64,000 nt of DNA, from the NCBI GenBank assembly GCA_034440635.1, contig JAOTON010000767.1:1-64000 (forward strand), in the 5' to 3' direction. The translations under genes were made by a program, and so were the position numbers. Below are positions 24,661 through 35,402 of the stretch, piece after piece. Origin of the DNA: Lepas anatifera (lineage: Eukaryota > Arthropoda > Thecostraca > Lepadidae). Under the pieces are notes generated by a model. That model was not told where the DNA came from, ran no database searches, and saw only the letters and a list, made by a program, of their open reading frames with translations. How positions within the stretch are numbered: the stretch's first letter is position 1; the number at the start of each line of letters is the position of its first letter.

Positions 24661-25671
24661 TTAACACGCACACTGGAGGGGGCCTCGGAGGCTCCCCACC
24701 TATTTTTCAAGGTGGCCGGAGAACCACTCGTGGCTGAAAAAAATTATACTTAACTGTATTTAACAAGATTTAGTAGCGCCTTGATTAGCGAAGGAGTTTG
24801 GAAAACCAGTTGAATTTTTTAACTTATAGGCTTTCAAAGTCAGACTTGCATCTTGAGATCGCCGTAATCGCGCGGTCGGACCAGTTCACTTGAATTGGAG
24901 ACCGAGTGGTGACGTCATAACGCCATACAACCAAAATGATATGTCAAGGGCACCTCGCATGAAGGTCAAGGTCAATTTCAAAGGTCACAATTCAAGGTTA
25001 TGTACGCGTTTTCAAGGTCGCAATCCTGGACAAGATCGTGCAGGAGCAGAATTTTGTTGCCGTGTTATTCTACACATTTTACGAATAAACGTTTGAATAA
25101 CCAAATAACTTTCAAGGTCATTGACCCCAGTGCTTCCGGTCAAATAGCGTTACCCGGTCTCACGTATATTATGCTATGACGTCATAGTTAAGGTACCTCA
25201 ATGTAAAGGTCAAGGTCAAAGGTCATTGGTAAAGGTCAATCCTCATTTCCTGCCAAACAGCGGCTGTAGTGCTAGTCATAGTGTACATTATGTGTATTAT
25301 ACCATATTTTAACCTCCTAGGTCAATTATCTTGAATGACCTTGACCTTAAAATTGTAGGAAAGATTCTTTGTGACCATCATCTTATGACAATGGTTTGTC
25401 TTTAGCTGTTTCCCGTCAATTCCCGCATAATCACGGCATTTCCCAATAGCTCCCTAGCATGGGCAAGATTTGATATTTATGACCCTGTTTGACCTTAAAG
25501 ATATTGACATATTCAACGACATTTTTCATGATGTAGACCACTATGGCCCCCACCCACTCTCCAATTGGCGTTTTTCTACACCTTCTAGGTTCCGAGATCT
25601 TAGGGGACCTACCAGCCCCCCCCCACTCCAGTGCGCGTTAGTGCCAGACCCCTCTACAGTGCGGGTGTTAA
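24661..25671 (+). mobile_element. Family E TTAA element E1
   Basis: Ends are TTAACACGCACACTGGAGGG and CCCTCTACAGTGCGGGTGTT followed by AA, an imperfect inverted repeat with TTAA at both edges. Weak GC palindromes lie inside each end (GGGGCCTCGGAGGCTCCCC at the left). The interior is full of AAGGTCAAGGTCA-type arrays, for example at 24964-25000 and 25204-25240. Length is 1.0 kb with no transposase. Confidence 0.75.
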
Positions 25672-26519
25672 ACAAAGGGTCGTGAATCCTCAGGGTGCAT
25701 AATCCTGCCCCCTTAGAAGAGCATAATGCACCCTGCCCTAGCCTCTCTCGAGTTGGTTCCCCTTCCCCATCGTCGCTATATATGCTTGTAATTGGTGCGA
25801 CGGTAAACTGCAAGGAAAATAAAGTGCAAACTTAGAACTAGCATCATTCAATTGAATATTAAAATATGACCTTGATCTGGATCTTGATCAATGAACTCTT
25901 CCAGCTGTAAACTTCACCTATGAATCAAATGCCTCAACTATATGACATCACAGCACAACATACGCCATGCTATATTATGACGATCATATAGCTGAAAGTA
26001 CCGGGACAAATGAGCTTGAAAGTCAAGTATGGCCTTAACCCGTGATATTTGATATTATCTCATCTCAATTATGTCCCTGTCTGCTGGCTAATGTCCATCC
26101 ATTCTTTTTTAATATTTTAAGAGGAACAGCATGTGTAAACCTGAGATATACCCCAGCATCTGGACGATCTATCTGATGAATCTGTCGACATCATTTGGAT
26201 CGACAACCAGACGAGAAAATCACCATTCCCTTCGTTGCTCCCGGGGGCTGGTGAACAACAGGTTTTCACCTCGCTTGCTGGCCCGGGGGGGGCAACGGAG
26301 GGAGTTATATTAATTCATGCTCTCATCTTCAGGCGTTCTCACCTCATCGTCACCCCAAATAAACAAAACACGTCGTTGTAGTACGGGCAGTAAATATGTA
26401 TCTGGCTCAGCACCCAGTGTCAAGCTGCGCACTGGGTGTTTCCACGAGAGACAAACATTATAAAAAAATCTTGCTTACTCTCAACCCATCCCTTGCACGA
26501 GTCTAAACTGTAACGTATC
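25672..26519. other. No supported gene; one stable hairpin
   Basis: Unique sequence except for a perfect 9-bp stem with a 10-base loop at 26411-26438 (CACCCAGTG ... CACTGGGTG). The 3' part probably belongs to the LINE relic that follows. Confidence 0.4.
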
Positions 26520-27900
26520 AGCACTTGAATTTTCTAGCCATCTCCCACCTCTTCAATATCTTCAAGGTCTCCTCCGTATCGGAAACGTTACCGAGGACCC
26601 ATTTTGCAATAATTGTGGAGAAATTGAGACGCTGCAGCATTTCTTTGTACACTATGATGAAACTTTCTGGAACAAACTGCTAATCTGGGTAAATTGCAAG
26701 CGGAGTTCAAATCAGCATCTTAGTCTTGATGAAAGATACCTATTATTTGTCTTAACCCGCGCCCCACCGGGGGTCCGGCGCCACCTTCGCCCCACCGGGG
26801 CCATCGAGGCCCCCTCTAACTCCGAAAATATGGGCGTTAGCGCAAATCTGCAAAGTGCAATAGAAAGCTCGCGTGAATTCAGTAAGAATTACTTACATGT
26901 TTTAGTGCTCAGGTCAATGGTTTGACCTCAGAGGTCAAATTAGGTCAAGATCGGCTATTTTCACTCAAATATGCAATGATTAAGCAAACTGGGCATAACT
27001 CTTATGTCATTAGAGCTATTGAGGCCTGGTAAGTACATTTGATAGCAAATTGCCTGTACTTTTCCGCTATGTGGAACGTAAAGACCTCCCGCCAGTGGTT
27101 TGACCGCCAGAGGTCACCTCGTGACCTAATATGACCTGAGGTCACGAAAGGTCAAAAGTGACCTGCCGTATATCAAATGAAAGCCAGTGACAAGACAAAC
27201 ACGATGGTGTTTGTTTCACCGCTCTAGCTCAATTAGGTCAAAGTTATTGTCAAAATACTGTTTTGACCTCCGGTGACTTGGATGACCTTGGAAAGTCAAG
27301 GGCAAATATGACCCCTGGGATCCGTGAAAGGGTGTCCAAAACGTTGTTCTGAGCAGTCTGAGTATTTGCAATCATTTTTGTGGTTTTATATCATGAAATA
27401 GCTTTTCCCCATGCTTTTCCAATGGGGAGGTCGCCTCGTGACCTGACCTCAGGGCACGAAATCGAAAATCCCGGATATACACCTTGTAGACCCTGGAGGG
27501 GTAATGAAGTGTGGGAAGTTTCAAATCGATTGACTTTGAAATGTAGCTCTTCATAGCTCTAAAGTGAAGTGAGGTGACCTTGGTTGACCTCGTCTGGTGA
27601 CCTGACCTTGGGTGACCCGGGGTAAAATTTCAGGGATGATGGGAAAATGATGCAGTGAGAGGTGGCCCTCCGCGGTGCTGCGCCTCGTGTTTTCTGCTAT
27701 CCCGGAAAACCTTAGGGGCCATGATGGCCGTGGGCGGGTTAATTTCAACTTCAAACATAGTGAGTTTCATTGTCCAAAACGCGAAACAGTTTATAGACCT
27801 ATACCAGTTTATAGTATGCAATCGCCAAAAAGACTAGAAAAGCCACAAATTTGGGCGAAAATGGGCCTCATTCATAAACCAAACCTCATAGCTAAGCCTT
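26520..27900 (+). mobile_element. LINE ORF2 C-terminal relic, split by family A element A5
   Basis: Codons at 26590-26660 read CNNCGEIETLQHFFVHYD, the cysteine/histidine motif seen near the C-terminus of many non-LTR retrotransposon reverse-transcriptase proteins (C-x2-C ... ET-x2-H-x-F). The frame runs to TTATTTGTCTTAA at 26755, where A5 is inserted. It resumes in frame after A5 (27743 on) as ISTSNIVSFIVQNAKQFID, again LINE-like, before frame breaks near 27830. It has frameshifts, lacks its upstream domains and is not functional. Confidence 0.72.
26752..27742 (+). mobile_element. Family A TTAA element A5, deletion-rich copy
   Basis: Complete outline from TTAACCCGCGCCCCACC to TGGGCGGGTTAA but only 991 bp. 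Compared with A6 it has many one- to few-base deletions, especially in homopolymers and in both end palindromes (CCATCGAGGCC at the left, CCATGATGGCC at the right). It interrupts the LINE ORF at TTAA. Confidence 0.9.
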
Positions 27901-29014
27901 TAAGAATATTTAGGTGCTGGGCCTGACTCAGAAAGGCCTACGATTCAAATTTGCGAACGAATTTCAAGGCTGGAAATTTGTGGAATTATCTGTGGGAGGG
28001 AAACGGGACAGAGAGGGACAGAGGGATAGTACATGACTGGTTGCGGCTAACTGGGACAGACGACGGCTGCTGTTCGCGGCAGACTTTCCCGGCTGTTGTT
28101 TGTTTAGAGTCGTTGTTTGTGTTCGTCTGTTCGACGGTCAAGTTTTAAGTTTGTTTCTCGTGTTCTCAATTTTGACTAGCTGTTATGATGTTACCGTCTA
28201 ATTTGTTTACCTCGCACTGTAAGTCTGAAAAACATAGAATTTATGTCTGAAAAATATATTTTCAAGGTCAAACGAAGCAGTAAGGGTCAAATCTGGACCA
28301 TGTTTGAGGCCTATTGGGAAATGCTGTGATTATGTAAAACAACCGGAAATACACTAAAAGCGGACTAAGGCCATATAGGGAATATCCCACACAATGTTCT
28401 CTGAAAGTTTGATATCCAGGTCGTTCACGGTCACTGACCTATGACGTAGCAATATGACATATCCGCAATAATGCACAATATAACTGGCACTATAGCAGCC
28501 TTTGGTCGAGATATGAGGGTTTGACCTAAAAAGACCTTTGACCTTGACCTATGACATTGACCTTCACATTGAGTAGCATTAACCATGAAGTCATAGGATA
28601 GCATGCATTATACTGCATAATACCATGTGACCATTAAAAACCAGGGTCAATGACCTGGAACTGTGACAGTTGACATTGACATTGACCTATATGTGAGTTG
28701 ACCTTGACATATAATCCCGATTATATGACGTTATGACGCCACCACTCGGCATACAGTACAGGCAAACTGGTGCGACTGCGGGATTGCGACGGTCTCGAGA
28801 CATAGTTCTGACTTTGAAAGCCTATAAGTAAAAAAATGATAGACCGATTTTCAAAAATGCCTTCATCAATCAACGCGGTTATGAGTTCTCTCAAATGTGG
28901 CCCAGTAGCAGTGCTCTGGCGACGAACGGTTGTCTGGCCACCTCGGAAAACGTGGAGAGGGGCTTTCGAAACCACTGCACTTCGCTTGTTCAATGACAAT
29001 CACTTTGCTATGAC
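27901..29014. other. No supported gene; AGGTCA-rich stretch
   Basis: 28255-28720 contains many AGGTCA/TGACCT sites (for example GACCTTTGACCTTGACCTAT near 28530). It shares CTTCAAGGTCAAACGA-type sequence with 24385-24400, so it is probably a decayed member of the same element group. Clear TTAA termini were not found. Confidence 0.45.
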
Positions 29015-30043
29015 ATTGATTCACACAGACAATAGAGCTTATTTTATATATTATACTTTTTTGAACATGTAAGACGTTTCAGACACAGTGTTCCTTCGTC
29101 AGTTAGGAGGCATTGACTATGATAAATTAGCACATATATATAGAAAGCACACGATGAAATATCACAATGTTCACACTTCATAAATTTGCACCATTAAAAT
29201 CTATTTTAATCGTCCTGACAATCATTGAATACTAAACCCTATAATATATAATAACATAATAGTATAATAATATAATATGTATATAAATAATAATATATGT
29301 AAAATATATAATAATATAATACCTTAGAGCTAAATGTGTTGCTACTGTAGCCACCCTAAAAAAATCCGGGCTTGGTATTGTGAGCCGAAGGGTCAATGAT
29401 AATATGTGCCGCCTGCTATATGTGCTTTCCTGATAGGTTTAGTCACATCCTTTTGTACAATTTTAGCGTTTTCACATTTCGGTAAGTAATGACATTTTTC
29501 TATATGTTTCACATAACAACGTTGCTTGTGTCTGAATGATTTTTAACGTCACATTTATGTTCACTTAGTCTCTTTGGAAACCCTCGATCAGTTTCTCCGA
29601 TGTACGCTTTTTGACAGGGCCCAGAGCAAGGAATTTTTTATATCACGCTGTTTTCATTTGATTTGTTTTTATTCTTCTTTATCAGAATTAGGAGATAAGC
29701 AAAGCACTTGAGGCGGCACATATTATTATTGACCCTTCGGCTCACAATACCAAGCCCGGATTTTTAGGTGGGCGACCGTGTCAGTACATTTAGCTCTAAG
29801 TCACGAGGTGTTATTATAGGTTTTAGTATTCAATGATTGTCATGGCGATTTAAAGAAATTTCAATGGTGCAATACTGTGAATTCTGAACATTGTGATATT
29901 TCATCATGTTTTTTCTATAAATATGTGCTAATTTCTCATATCCAATACATTATAACTGAAGAAAGAACACTGTGTCCGAAACGTCTTACATGTTCAAAAA
30001 AGTATAACATATAAAATAAGCTCTATTGTCCGTGTGTGTCAAT
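29015..30043. mobile_element. Long inverted-repeat element 2, possibly Penelope-like
   Basis: The outer arms are inverse copies: CAGACAATAGAGCTTATTTT near 29028 and its inverse near 30030. A second inverted pair lies inside (GAGCCGAAGGGTCAATGAT near 29380 against ATTGACCCTTCGGCTCA near 29740). Both arms contain CTGANGA, a short stem-like stretch, then GAAACGTCTTACATG, resembling a hammerhead-ribozyme core as reported in Penelope-like elements. The left half holds a TA-rich microsatellite at 29240-29325. No ORF remains. Confidence 0.6.
29240..29325. repeat. AT-rich microsatellite
   Basis: A degenerate run of ATA/TAAT units lies within the inverted-repeat element. Confidence 0.8.
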
Positions 30044-32369
30044 ACCAGTCCAAAACTAAAACAAGATGCTATAAAATTTTGAAGTAATTTTTTGCTTAAC
30101 AGTTCTGTATAACTAATAACTAATATAAATAATAACTAACAACTGCAAAAGACGTGTGGGAACACATGAATTCAAGACCAGTTGAGTAGTTCCGAAACTA
30201 TTGACATACAATCATGGATATCAGAGCGCCAAATCTACATCTATGTACGATCTACAAGATGCAAATACAACCAACGCTCTGTGAGGCACGTGCTAACCCT
30301 AACCTAAAGACAGTTCTCTTAAGACAGCTCAAGTGAGGCATTGTTAATTTGTGGATTCCTCACATTTCTGACTATAAATCGTAAATTACGGGCGGAAGGA
30401 AGGCCAAATTAGAATAATGGAATTATTTGAGCCGTTGGTGACCTTTTTTAATTTGTACTAAGCCGTTATGACCGACAACTTAGGAACGTAAGTGGAAAGG
30501 CACCAACCCCGAAAAATTAAATCTCGAAGTGTTTACTCTGTCATCAACTGCAATCCATATCATAGACATCGTTCCTAAGAGAACAAGATATTCGAAAAGT
30601 GCAAGGCGTAAGCTGAAAAAGCTTCAGTTCAGAAAGACATGCATAACATGAAATTTGACGTTCTTAGTGGTCCACCGCGGGATAGGTTCGTCCGTTACTA
30701 TTTTACCTTCAAATTTTCTACGAGAGGTGCCCGCTTGTTTTTCACCCACGCAGGTGTTTTACTGGTACATATATAAATAGATGACGTTTTGAAAATTGAA
30801 GATGGATATAGAGAAAGGTTTTTAGACAATATATCTAAACTAAAAGTCTTATAAAATGTCGCTCCATAATACAAAAGATAAAAGCAAATATGAAAATGTG
30901 ACCTTTTTTCGGGAGTTCCAAACTGATGACCTCACTTTGGCGTAATTTTATGAAGAATCCGTGTCTGGCTGCATTTAAAATACGAAACCATAATTGCTGG
31001 ACCGGTCCTGAGAATTTTACCTCTCTATCTCTCAAGACTAAGGAGACGTGCCAAACAGAGCGAAAGAGGGGAACTAAAACAGTTCCCCTGCTTGATACGG
31101 ATTACGAAACACCACTGAAAGCTAATACGTGTTATCCTGTCCAAGCCACCTGGGAACTAATGCTGTCCCTATCGCACGGCTTAGGGATAGTAAGAAGCAC
31201 TCTAGCTCCCACCTTATGCCTAGATAACTAAGTATCAGATCAGTGACCCAAAAGGTAGCCGCACTTAAGCCACTATGTAGGTCGACCAAACAAGTTCATG
31301 GTCTATATCTGTTAACTTTGTCCAAATCCAACACTGTGGCTTTTACGTAAAGATATTTATATCAATATTCAGGCAACGATATTTTCAGAACAATTATTTC
31401 ATGAATTCGCTAAACTCAGGTATTCTGGTTGTAACGTGCGCCCTCACCGTAACGGAAAACCTGAGCAAGAATCTCTTATCTGTGCACTGAATATCCTTTC
31501 TACCACAGGCGAAATCTCAAAGCTGATTTCTGCTATTCATGGCTCGCCGATAGGGATATCCCGTGTAAACCAATACAGGTATAGTAATATTATGGGATCT
31601 TTACGGATAAGATCGGACTCTGTCTTTATTTTCCGCTCCATCATTCTCGAATCCTGATATATTATCGTATCTCAGAGGTCCAAAACTGTCCTATCGGCTT
31701 TGCTTTGTCCCGGAAGGAGGCCCCGGGAGCACTAACGAGCTGTTTGATCCACTGGCCTCGCCGGCCAGGGTCAGGGGTGCAGAGCACCTCAGCGGCCCCG
31801 CCAGCGGCGGCAGATCCTCCACCAGCCCGCCCGGCGACGACCTTCAGGTGTCTCACCGGCGCATTCCTCTCCTCAACCGGCGTCTGCTGCCCCTCGTCCA
31901 GGCCCACAGAGGGCTGCCCTCGGTCGCTACCTTTTCATGATAGATTTATCGTCTTAACTAAAGTGTCCCACGCTTCTCTTCCTCACAAATGTATCCAGAA
32001 ATAGTTCACGGAGGCCCGGTTCGAGTGTGCTGTAGTGGAAATACCGCGAGAGAAATGGTACGTATCATTACCACCACCGCATTCATGGGGTGTTCGCTAA
32101 TGAGCATCATTTGAACCGCGACGACTGCGTATCATAAAGCTAATGACCCGGTCTGGACGTTGAGCGAATAGAACCGATTTGTTTTATGAAGTGGTGTTTG
32201 CATAACTCTAGCTGAAAACACGTCCTACTTTTAACTTACACTTCCTTGGCAACGGCTCCAAGCAGAGAAGCCCTCTGCTGAGGACAACGAATAATACAGG
32301 CCGATCATAATAGTTTTCAAATCGTTGATTTTCTCTGGCTATCCACTTTCAATGTAAAGAGGCAAAGGT
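30044..32369. other. No supported gene; GC-rich open frame at 31662-31907
   Basis: Mostly AT-rich unique sequence. On the minus strand 31662-31907 is an 81-codon GC-rich frame whose composition resembles the coding exons elsewhere in this window. An isolated exon of an unknown gene is possible, but there is no recognisable domain. Confidence 0.35.
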
Positions 32370-32530
32370 TTAACACGCGCATTGACGGGGGTCTGAGCCA
32401 CCTTCGCTTTGATGGGGGGAGGCAGATACCCGACCCCCCAAGATCTCAAGACCCACGCTAGCAAAAAACGGTAAGCGGTAAAAACGGCGATGGGTAGCCC
32501 ATCCACTTCTCCATCGAAAATATCATTTTG
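32370..32530 (+). mobile_element. Family B left-end fragment B2
   Basis: Begins TTAACACGCGCATTGACGGG followed by the family-B subterminal block (GATCTCAAGACCCACGC) and loses similarity after CTTCTCCATCGAAAATAT. The remainder is absent, so this is a truncated or internally replaced copy. Confidence 0.8.
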
Positions 32531-33463
32531 TCAACTAGCTGTTTCTAGGAACAAAAAACGTAGTTTCTACAAATGCGAATGACTTAACCGAGACAAATTC
32601 CAGCAGTGCGCAGGTCTTCCTTGAAACCCATTGATGAATAAATGAAACTCCGGTCTCTACATGACTGCCCGGCAAAGCCCTGCGCCTTTTCTTTCATCCA
32701 AATTTGCCCCGGCCGTGTCAATATGACTGCCCACCAGTGCCCTGTCCTCTTTTCTTGTCACCCCCTCGACTTGATTTTATTGTCCGCCACCGTCTTTTCC
32801 TCCCCTTTCGTCTTTCAGGGCTCTATATGTGACTCGGGTTCAAAGACTGGCAGATTCCCTGAACAAGGAGCAAGTTGACTTCCTGGAAATCCTTCTAACT
32901 GGGAAAGAGTCGGTGACGCTATAGAGCCCTGCCAGCTAGTGCACCGATACTCCCCAAAAACTATAATTAACTGATTTTGTACAATTTTTGTTATACGCCA
33001 CAAGCCCCCATGACAAGCAGTGTTGCCTTTTGCTGCTGAGCTCTACGTCAATGAAGGAGCCAATGGCGCAGGAGTGTTGTACAATAACCCTTACTCCTTT
33101 AACGGTGAGTGTGACGAAAATCAAAATGATTGCAAGGATTAGCGTCCACCACAGCCCTTTGCTTGTCCTTTCCACCGCCTCAACCCATGCTCGTCTGTTT
33201 CCAGTCTCTTTCCCTCCCATGTTATCCTATTTATGTGTACCTCATTTCTTTTCTGATTTTCGACTGATCTGAATTCCAAAAAAGAAAAACTATATGCTGT
33301 CCCCAGGACTGAAAGGAAGCCACAGCGGAAATGTGAAGGATGCGAGGTAATACCCTCAAAATTCATGTAAAAGTTCGTTTTATGTTTCAATAAGCCGTGC
33401 AAAAAGAATTCACGGCAGTATTTACAATTTTCCGCCATCTATATCCAACAGCATTCCAGGCCT
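32531..33463. other. No supported gene
   Basis: Short overlapping open frames on both strands only; no repeat or domain recognised. Confidence 0.4.
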
Positions 33464-34307
33464 TTAACACGCGCATTGACGGGGGTCTGAGCCACCTTCG
33501 CATTGACGGGGGGCGGGTACCCGCCCCCTAAGATCTCGAGAACCACGGTAGGTAGCGAAAAACGGTAAACGGCGTTGGGCTGCCCATCCACTTCTCCATC
33601 GAAAACATTTGAACCATTTTTTTGTCAGGTCACATTTAAGGTCACGAGAGGTCAAAACATGCCCGTCATAGGGATAACATGTAAAATTCAGTTTTTCGGG
33701 CATTACATCTGAACAAGTAAAGATAGAGCAAAACGACTTCAACTGTATGAATCCTCTTAGCAAGTCGAATCGAATGATATATAATTTGACCTTGCTAGGT
33801 CAAATCAAGGATTTGACCTGACCTGAGGTCAGGTCAGGGTCAAATTATATAAAATGCATATCATTAGAACTGCAAAGCCCAGGCGAGTCTAATGCAGCTA
33901 AAATAAATGCTCTATCACCATCCGTTACTGAGTTATTCCGTAAAAACATTTTTCCCATGTATTTCCAATGGAGAGGTCATGCCTCGTACCTGACCTTAGG
34001 TCATCGATATCAAAAATACCGGAACATATGTTAGATAACTCGGTGGGGCCATTATGTGATATGAGTTTCAATCGGATAAGTTCACCCTGCTCCGACTTAT
34101 GCTATCTTAAATTTTTTTGAGGTCGGGTCACTTGACCTGTACTGGTGACCTGACCTGAGATGGCCTAACCTTAAAATTTTCACAGAAGTTGTAAAAATGA
34201 TGAGGGAAAAGGTATACCAAGTACGGCGGCGCTACGCGCCGCCGTTTTTCTACTGTCTCCGAAAAACCCGAGGGGGCGGTACCCGCCCCCGTCAATGCGC
34301 GTGTTAA
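33464..34307 (+). mobile_element. Family B TTAA element B3, full length
   Basis: Ends TTAACACGCGCATTGACGGG and GTCAATGCGCGTGTTAA, with GGCGGGTACCCGCC palindromes subterminally on the left and a one-base-shorter version on the right. Interior landmarks: CTCGAGAACCACGG, TTTGACCTTGCTAGGTCAAA, then TGACCTGACCT-G-AGGTCAGGTCA, and a GGCGGCGCTACGCGCCGCC stem before the right end. No transposase. Confidence 0.95.
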
Positions 34308-35280
34308 AACATCCCACGCAAGGACCAAAAAAGGTGTCTGTGAAGCGAGCCATGCATGTATCTGCTCATTTCTTAGACCTTGCATTAATTGGAACGTGGC
34401 ACCTTGGCGTAATTCCGGAATGTGGCGCTGATAAGGGAAATCTATGAGGGGTTTATTTAATATCTATAAGGGATTTGGCCTTCCTTCTGCTGCAATATTT
34501 TCTTGCATTCTGATGGCCTCTCGGTGATTTGAGGTGCGTATTTAATGGAAAGATGTGCGTTTTTCAGCCGAGTACCCGCCAGCCCCAATTCCTTGAAATA
34601 TACCCTGAAAAGATCCGAATCCGCATTAATTTCGGAAGAGGCGGAGACGGGTGCGAGGAACCAGTCGCCAGAAGCCGGCAATACTGGCCCCTCTCCGCCG
34701 TCTTGCGCACATCCAGAAGTACTGCTGGAGGGGATCTACAGGGTAAGATTAAGCAATAGAGCAGCGGATGCGACAGTTGTAACGTGCAGATGAAATCTCG
34801 TTCTCTCATGTGTTATTTAGCGTATAGATGAGCGAATAATCACTCAGTTATTGTTACAGCCACCGGCAGATTGAGTCCCTTGCAAAAGTCACGGAGAAAT
34901 CGTCCATGATGGTCTGATGATAATGAAGAGCTTATCCTATTTTACCCAACAGCGCAGTTTTGTTGTGTGTGATGCGATAACATGACCGAGTAATATATTA
35001 TTACCACGTGCATGGTGCGCTGGAACCAGATTGAGCTAGGAGTCGGAGAGAGGGGTGAGTTCCGTGCTGCTGTTTCTGGGTATCATATTCTGCAGGCTCG
35101 GAAAAAGGGACGGGTCGTTTAAGCGCACTTTTCATCGGTATTTTACCGGATTTCTAGGCACAGCTCTGCCATCATGGGCCCTGAAGATTCAACAAAATAA
35201 TCGGAAAGATGTTACTTTGTATTAAACCACCAAGCCTGCTCGAGAAGCAGGCGATGTATAAATTATCCGACAGGTCGTAG

Positions 35281-35402
35281 AAGACCTTCCGGAGAAGCTG
35301 GGAAGAAGTGGCATGAAGGTCATCTCCGCCCGACATAAAAGCACGGTCCGTCCAGCGTCAGACACCAGTCTCCCGAGTGATTCGTCTCCACACACATCAG
35401 CC
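35281..35402 (+). promoter_or_regulatory. Core promoter and 5' UTR of cuticle gene 1
   Basis: ATAAAAG at 35335-35341 is a TATA box. An initiator-like TCA lies 23 bases after its start (35358-35360), and TGAAGGTCA lies 21 bases before it (35314-35322). All three distances are identical in the other two cuticle genes. TGAAGGTCA fits the extended monomer site TNAAGGTCA of ERR/FTZ-F1-type nuclear receptors. The 5' UTR would be about 43 bases. Confidence 0.7.
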
